DNA from: Cyclobacteriaceae bacterium
GTDB lineage: Bacteria > Bacteroidota > Bacteroidia > Cytophagales > Cyclobacteriaceae
Reading direction: 5' to 3'
Length of the DNA: 5,374 nt
NCBI GenBank assembly: GCA_009885605.1
Contig: VFKK01000169.1
Coordinates: forward strand, 1-5,374
Below the pieces are notes generated by a model, which saw only the letters and a list, made by a program, of their open reading frames with translations, had not been told where the DNA came from and searched no databases. How positions within the stretch are numbered: position 1 is the first letter of the stretch; each line of letters opens with the position of its first letter. The position numbers and the translations under genes are program-made. Of the stretch, positions 1 to 5,374 are shown in pieces.

Positions 1-165
1 AGTTTCGGGTTAGATAATGCCTTGGGGAATTTATGGTTTTTAAACAGCAGATCAGACCGTAAAGAAAATGGGTTAATTCCCGGAGGAGACAGTTCCGGTA
101 AAACTCCCCCAAATTTGTTTAGACAACCTTTCATCCCGTCTCCTGTCTTCCGTCTTCCGTCTCTT
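1..165. other. Intergenic region downstream of the btuB-btuG operon
   Basis: No credible gene is seen here. An open frame on the plus strand crosses the region, but it runs into the 3' end of the leftward lipoprotein gene and its translation is low-complexity and Pro/Ser-rich, so I do not call it. The stretch contains a four-unit 7-bp repeat at 138-165 and a GC-rich, hairpin-capable segment at about 80-110. I see no clear intrinsic terminator, because no hairpin is followed by a run of T on the minus strand. The window edge cuts off whatever lies further left. Confidence 0.6.
138..165. repeat. Four-unit heptamer tandem repeat touching a stop codon
   Basis: Four consecutive 7-bp units read GTCTCCT, GTCTTCC, GTCTTCC and GTCTCTT on the plus strand (GGAAGAC-like on the minus strand). 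The two middle units are identical and the outer two differ from them at two or three positions. The array ends at 165, the base next to the TAA stop (166-168 as read from the minus strand) of the leftward lipoprotein gene. It therefore forms the first 28 bases of that gene's 3' untranslated region. Its function is unknown. It could be a simple slipped-strand repeat or one copy of a dispersed intergenic repeat family. Confidence 0.75.
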
Positions 166-1221
166 TTACCTCACCATAAACCCGGAAGGGCCTCTTCCCA
201 CATCCAAAGTCTTGAGAACAGTTCCTGATTCGTTATAGATGGTAACATTTCCATTTCCCTGAAAACCCTTCGCATTTGCTACATAGAGTTCGCGCCGATT
301 CTGATCAAATCCGATTCCGTAAAAACCCGAACCTGTAATAAATTCTTTTACAATCGGCTGAGAATTGGGTATTGAAACTGAAGCAACCCCATCCTTGTAA
401 GTTGGCCATCCGGTACTTGTCAACAGGTAAAAACGTCCATTCTTTCCAATGGCCATTTTTCCGGTAGCATTAGCCACAGGCATCTCCACTGTCTCCGTCA
501 ACTCAAAATTGGAGGTATTGATCCGATGGAAATAGACCTTGTCTGATGCCGGGGCGAAAAGCCAAAGCTGAGAGCCAATGGTGAAAAACTGGCTTGGAGA
601 ACCTGCTACAACCAGCGTTTTGGTCAAAGTCTCAGTCTCAGCATCGATGACCTGAAGGCTTTTCTCTTCCGAGCCAGCCACCAACACAAATTTTCCGATT
701 GAATAGAGGTCCTCAGGCTTATTGGAAACCTGGATTTTCTTGCCAACAGTCCCTCCGTCAAGTCCATTGACAACAGCGATGTATGAATCCGGGGTATTGT
801 AACTCGCATCATACGGACCGTAATCACTGATAAATAGCTTATTTCCGATTGCTGCCAAAGATCTTGGCTGATCCAATCCGCCGGAAACTGCCCCGCGGCT
901 TTTGAAATCACCTGCGCTTACGATCTCCACTTTTCCAGTATTTGCTACCAGGTACAAGCGCTCGCCCTCCATCACCATGTCCTGAAGCAGACCTGCAAAA
1001 GGACGGCTATTCTCTGTTTCAAAAATATTCTGTTTTATAAATCCGGAGGAGGGTTCGAGATGATAGACTTCGCCGTCATTGGAGCCAAAAGCGCCTTCAT
1101 TCATGATCAGGATTCCGGTTTCGTAAGCTCCCAAAGGACGCTCTTCACCACTGTCATTGCATGCGAAAAGGGTGAAAATCAGGGCAAATGCCCAAATACA
1201 TTGGTTTAGTTTAAATGTCAT
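166..1221 (-). CDS. btuG: BtuG-like surface beta-propeller lipoprotein (DUF5074/YncE-like)
   Basis: This 351-residue protein is predicted to be a corrinoid-binding surface lipoprotein that works with BtuB. Visible features: a lipoprotein signal peptide with hydrophobic core at about residues 9-19 and lipobox LFAC, lipidated Cys21, followed by an acidic stretch (N22-D23 and E26-E27). Near the mature N-terminus is the motif I-M-N-E-G-A-F-G-S-N-D-G (39-50), typical of DUF5074 proteins. The rest is a run of short beta-strand repeats such as 'G-N-K-L-F-I-S-D' (126-133) and 'R-E-L-Y-V-A-N' (310-316), as in a seven-bladed propeller, ending G-R-G-P-S-G-F. BtuG of Bacteroides thetaiotaomicron has this fold, binds B12 extremely tightly and is encoded beside btuB. 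The ATG overlaps the btuB stop by 4 bases (ATGA), so translation is probably coupled and the riboswitch should control both. The B12 role is inferred from family and context; another YncE-like function is possible. Confidence 0.85.
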   Translation of the reverse strand: MTFKLNQCIWAFALIFTLFACNDSGEERPLGAYETGILIMNEGAFGSNDGEVYHLEPSSGFIKQNIFETENSRPFAGLLQDMVMEGERLYLVANTGKVEIVSAGDFKSRGAVSGGLDQPRSLAAIGNKLFISDYGPYDASYNTPDSYIAVVNGLDGGTVGKKIQVSNKPEDLYSIGKFVLVAGSEEKSLQVIDAETETLTKTLVVAGSPSQFFTIGSQLWLFAPASDKVYFHRINTSNFELTETVEMPVANATGKMAIGKNGRFYLLTSTGWPTYKDGVASVSIPNSQPIVKEFITGSGFYGIGFDQNRRELYVANAKGFQGNGNVTIYNESGTVLKTLDVGRGPSGFMVR

Positions 1222-3077
1222 AAGTGTATGGATAAATTGAATTGATAAGATCGTCCCGGCATGGCTCGGAGATAGAGCACCTGATAGTCGGTATTAAGAA
1301 TGTTATTGATTTGAAAGCTGAGGGGGAAATCCAGTTTGCCCCATTTGAGTTTTTGGTACCCGAAACCCAAATTCCAGAGCTGATAAGACGGCATTTGCCT
1401 TGGATTATCCGCGGTGACGGATCGTTCGCCGACAAAGAATGTACCCAGGAACGCTGAGAAACCCAGGCGCTCCGCGGCAATTCGTCCGTTTGCCTGATGC
1501 CTTGGCGTGTAGGGGAGTTGCTTCCCGACAGATGGATCATTTTCGTCTATTCCTTTCGAAGAAATCGCTTTGGAGAAAGTATAGGCAGCATCCGCTTTCC
1601 ATGCCCAATTCCCGGTTTCCCAACTTGCCTTTCCCTCGTATTCGATTCCCTGATTGCTGACCGCGCGGATATTTTCCGGGCTCCAGATATTTCCTTTTGG
1701 CAGCCAAATAATCCAGTTGTCGACCTGCATCCGGTAATAAGTCAGGCCCTGAGTCAGGTTGATTTTTCCTGTTTTGGTCCAGTTCAGGCCGATTTCACCG
1801 CTGATACTTTCCTCGGGAAGCAAATCAGGATTGCCGCCTGGATTCCAAAATCTATCATTCAGGGTTGGAATTTTGAATCCTTTCCCTGCGGAGGTTTTCA
1901 GTTCGAGTGTTTGATTTTTGCCTTGCCAAATCTTCCAGTCCATTCCCAGGCTTGGAGTAAAAGGAGCGAAGGTTCCCGAGTAGACTAGCTGACGCAAATT
2001 CATGGAAAGTGAAATTTTTTCCGAAGGGGAAAATCGGGTCGATTGGTAAAGCTCGAGTCGATTGTCCTCCGCCTGATAGGTGCTCAGATCGCCTTTTGCA
2101 CCTGTAAATCTTACTCCGGTTTTTACAGTCCACTTTGAAGAAAAATCTCGATCCCAATCCCCTGAAGCGAAATACTGGGTGGTGTTGTTTTGGCTTTGAT
2201 TGAATACTTGCTCGTCCCTTACCAACCCTGTTTTCAGGTTGAAGATTGACTTTTCCCCGAATAGAAAATAGTCTACAACCGCACGAAAACTCTGGTCCTG
2301 CTGCTGATCTCGCGTATTCGAGCCCATGACAGGCTGAATCTCCCGATTGGCTTTGTTCCACCAAATGGAGGTTTTAAGTTGGTTTTTGGCGTTCAGATTC
2401 AAGGCCAGATCCTGGACGATTCCGCTTTGCTCGAATCTCGCATGCTGCTGACGAACTTCAGGTGTTCCGATTTGTCCGAGATCCTGATACGAAAAATCAT
2501 TGTCAGCCGATTCGCGGTAAACTCGGGTTTTGGAGCTGAATTTTTTCGAAGAAAATCCGGTGCTCAGGTAAGTATTTGCCAATCCAAAGCTTCCGAATTG
2601 CTGAGAAAGTCCTGCCTGAAATCCGCTTCCGAATTCTGATTTGGTCTCCAGATGGATGCTTCCTCCGATGGCTTCGTTGCCAAAAAGCGCACCGGCATTT
2701 CCAAATTGGACAGCCGCCTGATCGATTCCTGCTATGGGCAAAATCGATAAATCACTTTGTCCCAGCGAAGGGCTATTGATCGGAAGTCCGTTCCAAAAGA
2801 GGGCGGTATGTCCGGCTGAGGTCCCGCGGAAAGAAGGGGAGGCAAGCATTCCGGCACCGTATTGTCTCACGAAAATTCCGGTGCGCTCCTGAAGCAAATC
2901 TCCAAGAGATCGTCCCTGATAGAGTTGCAGTTCGGTTTTTTCCAAAACCTGAACCTTCTGTCCCTGAGCAAATTTGTCGATCGCCGGGGCAAAAACTTCC
3001 ACTTCAGCCAGGGAAACGGTGTCCTGACCGATCGGGAGAAACCCGATAATCGTACATACCCACAAGAGCAAAATCAT
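1218..3077 (-). CDS. btuB: TonB-dependent outer-membrane cobalamin receptor BtuB
   Basis: This is a 619-residue TonB-dependent receptor that imports cobalamin across the outer membrane using TonB-ExbBD energy. From the ATG at 3077, residues 1-17 form a hydrophobic signal (M-I-L-L-L-W-V-C...), followed by a TonB-box-like stretch D-T-V-S-L-A-E-V-E-V (19-28). The plug domain (about 38-150) shows L-G-D-L-L-Q-E-R-T-G (58-67), S-F-R-G-T-S-A-G-H-T (82-91), F-W-N-G-L-P-I-N (94-101) and A-L-F-G-N-E-A-I-G-G (130-139). The remainder is an aromatic-rich beta-barrel ending S-Y-Q-F-N-L-S-I-H-L. Length fits the family. The cobalamin riboswitch upstream and the btuG-like gene downstream point to cobalamin as substrate. 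The start is uncertain: the frame stays open to a TTG at 3182, which would add 35 residues. I chose 3077 because it is the first in-frame ATG, starts the hydrophobic signal and leaves the upstream hairpins untranslated. However, this signal lacks the usual early positive charge, and Arg33 of the longer form could supply it. Confidence 0.93.
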   Translation of the reverse strand: MILLLWVCTIIGFLPIGQDTVSLAEVEVFAPAIDKFAQGQKVQVLEKTELQLYQGRSLGDLLQERTGIFVRQYGAGMLASPSFRGTSAGHTALFWNGLPINSPSLGQSDLSILPIAGIDQAAVQFGNAGALFGNEAIGGSIHLETKSEFGSGFQAGLSQQFGSFGLANTYLSTGFSSKKFSSKTRVYRESADNDFSYQDLGQIGTPEVRQQHARFEQSGIVQDLALNLNAKNQLKTSIWWNKANREIQPVMGSNTRDQQQDQSFRAVVDYFLFGEKSIFNLKTGLVRDEQVFNQSQNNTTQYFASGDWDRDFSSKWTVKTGVRFTGAKGDLSTYQAEDNRLELYQSTRFSPSEKISLSMNLRQLVYSGTFAPFTPSLGMDWKIWQGKNQTLELKTSAGKGFKIPTLNDRFWNPGGNPDLLPEESISGEIGLNWTKTGKINLTQGLTYYRMQVDNWIIWLPKGNIWSPENIRAVSNQGIEYEGKASWETGNWAWKADAAYTFSKAISSKGIDENDPSVGKQLPYTPRHQANGRIAAERLGFSAFLGTFFVGERSVTADNPRQMPSYQLWNLGFGYQKLKWGKLDFPLSFQINNILNTDYQVLYLRAMPGRSYQFNLSIHL

Positions 3078-3221
3078 GCCTGATCGAATTAAAATGAATA
3101 ATCCGATTCGGGCTTGAAGAGAAATGGGAAGAAATGAAACGTATTCCGGCAGGGGAAAACCCGAAGCCGGAGTTTGGCGCAAGTCTTCTTCGCTTTTCCT
3201 CCGAAAGCACAGAATCTAATG
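3078..3221 (-). promoter_or_regulatory. btuB leader between riboswitch and start codon, with two hairpins
   Basis: About 144 bases separate the riboswitch from the chosen btuB ATG. Read on the minus strand, they contain a 5-bp hairpin GCTTT/AAAGC (3192-3208) whose 7-base loop holds a Shine-Dalgarno-like GGAGG (3198-3202). Further on is a second hairpin with perfect 6-bp arms TCCGGC/GCCGGA (3145-3171) and an inner GGG-TTTT-CCC. Neither is followed by a strong U run, so neither is a convincing intrinsic terminator. They may belong to the riboswitch expression platform. The GGAGG could serve the alternative TTG start at 3182, but the 15-base gap to it is long. Confidence 0.45.
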
Positions 3222-3436
3222 AATCAGGCAGGTCTCCTGGCTCGTCTGACTTCTGTCTGCCTTCTCATCCTTTGTTTTCCGCAGGAGCGGAAGAGGACAA
3301 TGGCTTGCTTGACAAAAGCTTTTTCCGATCCCGATATTGGGAAGGGACAGACTTACAGTTGCGGGGACAGCTCCGGTATTACACCGGATTCCCTATTAAT
3401 CCCTGGAGGCTGAAAGCTTCCGGGAACCTGTTTCGT
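3222..3436 (-). ncRNA. Cobalamin riboswitch (B12 element) controlling btuB
   Basis: On the minus strand this carries the conserved parts of the cobalamin aptamer in order. First is a 5' CAGGTTCCC (3422-3430) with a downstream GCTTTCAGCC segment. Next is the core at 3353-3393, with GGGAATCCGGTGTAATACCGG followed by GCTGTCCCCGCAACTGTAA. A variable arm region (about 3260-3350) includes a perfect TTCCGC-AGGA-GCGGAA hairpin (3277-3292). The B12 box GAGCCAGGAGACCTGCC ends the element (3227-3243). The 5' CAGGT can pair with the 3' ACCTG to close P1. This class binds cobalamins and normally lowers expression of uptake genes when cobalamin is plentiful. It sits directly upstream of btuB in the same direction, so btuB and the co-transcribed btuG-like gene are the expected targets. 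Whether it prefers adenosyl- or aquo/methylcobalamin cannot be read with confidence. Confidence 0.97.
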
Positions 3437-3439
3437 CTG

Positions 3440-3447
3440 CAAACATA
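3440..3447 (-). promoter_or_regulatory. Probable promoter -7 element for the btuB-btuG transcript
   Basis: On the minus strand the sequence TATGTTTG is an exact match to the Bacteroidota -7 consensus TAnnTTTG. It lies just upstream of the 5' end of the riboswitch, so transcription would start at about 3433-3435, right at the aptamer's first stem. A TTTG lies upstream, but at 31 bases it is too far to be a normal -33 element (19-21 bases). The -33 region is instead a T-rich tract. The call rests on the -7 match and its position. Confidence 0.55.
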
Positions 3448-3488
3448 GATCCTGAAATCGGTTAAAAAAAGAGGAGGCCAAACCCTTT

Positions 3489-3521
3489 TTTGGAAAAAGC
3501 GAAAACCTAGCCTTACTTTCG
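3489..3521 (+). promoter_or_regulatory. Candidate promoter for btuF-btuC
   Basis: On the plus strand a TTTG (3489-3492) is followed after 21 bases by TACTTTCG (3514-3521), one mismatch from the Bacteroidota -7 consensus TAnnTTTG. Transcription would start near 3527, leaving a very short leader of about 20 bases before the GTG of btuF. The -33 end overlaps a CTTTTT-TGG-AAAAAG inverted repeat (3485-3499), which may be chance. There is no room for a cobalamin riboswitch in this leader. Confidence 0.4.
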
Positions 3522-3545
3522 AGTCGAATTTCCCCAGAAACCTCC

Positions 3546-4694
3546 GTGAACAAACTCTCGCTTCTTTTCCTCTTTCTACTTCTATTTTCCTCTTTTTCAG
3601 GGTGTAAGAAACCAGTTTCCGAAGAGATAGCCGAATTTGAAGTTGTACCATTAAAGTATGCAAAGGGCTTCTCTATTTCCCGCGGAAAAGATTTCTGGGA
3701 GATTGAAGTGACCCAACCGTGGACGGGTTCGGATCAGACATTCCGGTATTTGGTTTTGGAGGAAAATGCGGAAAAACCAGCAGGAGAGTTCAGCGCCATT
3801 GTGCAGCTTCCTGTTCAGAAAATCATTTTGACATCGACCACTCAGATTCCTCATTTAGATTTACTGAATTCGACAGAAAAACTGATCGGCTTTCCGCAGG
3901 TAAATTTGATATCCTCGGCAAAAGCCTGGGAACAAATCAACGCCGGTAAAGTAAAAGATTTGGGTTCGGGCCCATCTGCCAATACGGAAATGGTCATAGA
4001 TCTTAATCCCGATTTTATCCTGATTTCCACGTTGGGAGAGGACTTGAGGTACATGGATTTGCTCGCTCAGGCGGGAATTCCGGCACTTATCAACGGGGAA
4101 TATGTGGAGCAACACCCGTTAGGCAGAGCTGAATGGATTAAGTTTACAGGAGTGCTTTTAGGAAAATACGAGGAATCGGTGGCCGTTTTTGAAACGATCG
4201 AAACCGATTATTTAGAAGCTGAAAAACTGGTCGAAAATCTTCCCGAAACTCAAAGACCAACTGTCCTCAGCGGGGTGATGTATCAGGATATTTGGTATGC
4301 GCCGGCAAGTGAAAGCTGGGGAGCGCAAATCCTGGAAAATGCCGGCGGACGATACATTTTCAGCGATCAACCCGGCACCGGAAGCTTGCAGCTGAATTAT
4401 GAATTTGTGCTCGAAAATGCACTGGAAACTGATTTCTGGATAGGATCGGCGGATTTTGCTGAGTTGGAATCCATGGGAAAAGCGGAACCGAGGTATGAGG
4501 CATTTCAACCTTTTAAGACAGGGAAAGTTTTTACTTACACACTCAAAACCGGACCAAAAGGAGGCCTCGAATATTTCGAATTGGGCTACATGCGGCCGGA
4601 TCTGATTCTGAAAGATCTGATCAAAATCCTTCATCCCAACTTACTTCCTGACTATGAGTTGTATTTTTACAAACAACTCGATGAAAAGAAATAG
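3546..4694 (+). CDS. btuF: Cobalamin ABC transporter substrate-binding lipoprotein BtuF
   Basis: This 382-residue protein is predicted to bind B12 in the periplasm and deliver it to the BtuCD transporter. It begins with a lipoprotein signal peptide (K3, hydrophobic residues 4-18, lipobox F-S-G-C, Cys20), so it is membrane-anchored as is common in Bacteroidota. Lysines at +2/+3 after the Cys and the lack of an immediate acidic stretch suit a periplasm-facing lipoprotein. The Peripla_BP_2 (class III) fold spans about 90-365: T-S-T-T-Q-I-P-H-L-D-L-L (96-107), L-N-P-D-F-I-L-I (153-160), G-E-Y-V-E-Q-H-P-L-G-R-A-E-W-I-K-F (184-200), W-Y-A-P-A-S-E-S-W-G-A (250-260), R-P-D-L-I-L-K-D-L (350-358) and I-L-H-P (361-364). 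The start is GTG, fixed by the signal peptide; no Shine-Dalgarno is seen. The btuC start lies inside its last codons. A heme or siderophore ligand is formally possible for this fold, but the B12 context makes cobalamin far more likely. Confidence 0.92.
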   Translation: MNKLSLLFLFLLLFSSFSGCKKPVSEEIAEFEVVPLKYAKGFSISRGKDFWEIEVTQPWTGSDQTFRYLVLEENAEKPAGEFSAIVQLPVQKIILTSTTQIPHLDLLNSTEKLIGFPQVNLISSAKAWEQINAGKVKDLGSGPSANTEMVIDLNPDFILISTLGEDLRYMDLLAQAGIPALINGEYVEQHPLGRAEWIKFTGVLLGKYEESVAVFETIETDYLEAEKLVENLPETQRPTVLSGVMYQDIWYAPASESWGAQILENAGGRYIFSDQPGTGSLQLNYEFVLENALETDFWIGSADFAELESMGKAEPRYEAFQPFKTGKVFTYTLKTGPKGGLEYFELGYMRPDLILKDLIKILHPNLLPDYELYFYKQLDEKK

Positions 4695-5374
4695 CATTCC
4701 CATTTTCCTTTTTGCTGGCTTGATCCTGTTGATTCTGAGCTTTCTGCTCAATATCAGTTTGGGTTCGGTCTCCATTCCTCCGGGAGAAATCCTCGAAGGG
4801 ATTTTTAATGGAAATTGGGAGAAATCTTCCCGCGAACAAATCATTCTGAATTACCGACTTCCCAAAGCTATTGTAGCGATTTTCGCGGGAATTGGTCTTA
4901 GTCTGAGCGGACTTCAGATGCAGACTTTTTTCAGAAATCCCCTTGCCGGACCCTTCGTGTTGGGGATCAGTTCTGGGGCCGGATTAGGTGTGGCGATTCT
5001 GATGCTGGCGGGGTCCGCATTTGGTTTTGCAGCGTCGGGAGTGGGAATCAATCCCTGGGCGATCGTTTTTGCCGGGACATTTGGAGCAGGACTTGTGTTG
5101 GTTTTGGTCAGTTTGGTGGCCTGGAGAGTCAGGGATAGCATGACACTTTTGATTGTCGGATTGATGTTCGGTTCGGCAGTTTCCGCAGTCGTTTCTGTTC
5201 TTTCGTATTTCTCGGGAGCCGAGGCGTTGAAGCTTTTCACGGTCTGGTCAATGGGAAGTCTCGGAGGTCTTGGATGGACGCAAGTTGGCGTGCTGGGACT
5301 GGTGCTTTTGCTGGGAATTGTTCCGGTGATTTTCTCCGTAAAATCTTACAACGCCATGCTTATGGGAGAGGCAT
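4681..5374 (+). CDS. btuC: Cobalamin ABC transporter permease BtuC (FecCD family), 3' end outside window
   Basis: The first 231 residues of a FecCD-family inner-membrane permease are present; the family is usually about 330-350 residues, so roughly the last third is beyond the edge. An N-terminal membrane helix (7-27) is followed by the family signature R-L-P-K (59-62), L-S-G-L-Q-M-Q (75-81), R-N-P-L-A-G-P (85-91) and L-G-I-S-S-G-A-G-L-G (94-103). Further helices lie at about 104-118, 126-148 and 153-176. W-S-M-G-S-L-G-G (189-196) and another helix (202-218) come next. The final S-Y-N-A-M-L-M-G-E-A (222-231) matches the start of the cytoplasmic coupling loop that contacts the ATPase BtuD. The ATG is 14 bases inside btuF in another frame, indicating tight co-expression. 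The family also includes siderophore and heme permeases; substrate is assigned from btuF and the riboswitch-linked btuB next door. Confidence 0.93.
   Translation, partial: MKRNSIPIFLFAGLILLILSFLLNISLGSVSIPPGEILEGIFNGNWEKSSREQIILNYRLPKAIVAIFAGIGLSLSGLQMQTFFRNPLAGPFVLGISSGAGLGVAILMLAGSAFGFAASGVGINPWAIVFAGTFGAGLVLVLVSLVAWRVRDSMTLLIVGLMFGSAVSAVVSVLSYFSGAEALKLFTVWSMGSLGGLGWTQVGVLGLVLLLGIVPVIFSVKSYNAMLMGEA

Noticed and set aside
80..110. Intrinsic terminator for the btuB-btuG operon
   Set aside because: The CCGGA/TCCGG hairpin and the alternative GGGGGAG/CTCCTCC pairing are present, but on the minus strand they are not followed by a U run.
22..228. Plus-strand open frame of 68 codons
   Set aside because: It runs into the 3' end of the lipoprotein gene in antisense, covers the heptamer repeat, and its translation is low-complexity with no recognisable domain.
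1497..1988. Plus-strand frame of 163 codons antisense to btuB
   Set aside because: Antisense shadow of the barrel-coding region with no signal, domain or promoter.
1855..2364. Second minus-strand frame of 169 codons inside btuB
   Set aside because: It lies wholly within the btuB reading frame, whose translation is clearly a TonB receptor barrel. The alternative frame has no domain and a composition typical of an out-of-frame shadow.
3134..3448. Plus-strand frames across the riboswitch
   Set aside because: They are translations of the reverse complement of a structured RNA; conserved riboswitch positions fully explain the sequence.
3460..3500. Shine-Dalgarno (GAGGAGG) for btuF
   Set aside because: The purine-rich stretch at 3471-3477 is about 70 bases before the GTG start, far too distant to act as a ribosome binding site.
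4914..5240. Minus-strand 108-codon frame rich in Pro, Thr, Ala and Asn
   Set aside because: It is the antisense of the Gly/Val/Leu-rich BtuC membrane helices, and that explains its composition.
1..5374. CRISPR array, tRNA, rRNA, insertion sequence or prophage signals
   Set aside because: No spaced direct repeats, cloverleaf, transposase-like product or terminal inverted repeats were seen on either strand.

Overview
This window is a vitamin B12 (cobalamin) uptake locus, almost certainly from a Bacteroidota. An environmental Cytophagales such as a Cyclobacteriaceae/Algoriphagus-like genus is my best guess, by inference only. The lineage signs are a TonB-dependent receptor paired with a surface-type beta-propeller lipoprotein of the BtuG/DUF5074 kind, starts without Shine-Dalgarno sequences, a perfect Bacteroidota-type -7 box (TAnnTTTG), and a substrate-binding protein made as a lipoprotein.

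Layout. Positions 1-165 are intergenic, lying past the end of the leftward operon. They hold four 7-bp repeats that abut a stop codon and a GC-rich stretch that loosely resembles part of a cobalamin riboswitch. The leftward (minus-strand) operon starts at a promoter near 3440-3447. It runs through a full cobalamin riboswitch (about 3222-3436) and a structured leader of about 145 bases, then btuB (3077-1218) and the BtuG-like lipoprotein (1221-166), which overlap by 4 bases. The rightward (plus-strand) operon starts in the same roughly 100-base control region and encodes the lipoprotein BtuF (3546-4694). It continues with the permease BtuC (from 4681), which overlaps btuF by 14 bases and runs off the right edge. 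The ATPase gene btuD would be expected next but is outside the window.

How the parts fit. By analogy with known systems, BtuG captures corrinoid at the cell surface and hands it to the outer-membrane gate BtuB, which is driven by TonB. BtuF collects it in the periplasm and BtuC, with an ATPase, moves it across the inner membrane. The leftward pair should be shut down by intracellular cobalamin through the riboswitch. The rightward pair has no riboswitch of its own in the window, so the outer- and inner-membrane halves seem to be controlled differently.

Nothing here demands a wholly new system. The points worth a second look are the split regulation, the btuB start and leader, the heptamer repeat and the possible riboswitch remnant at the left edge.
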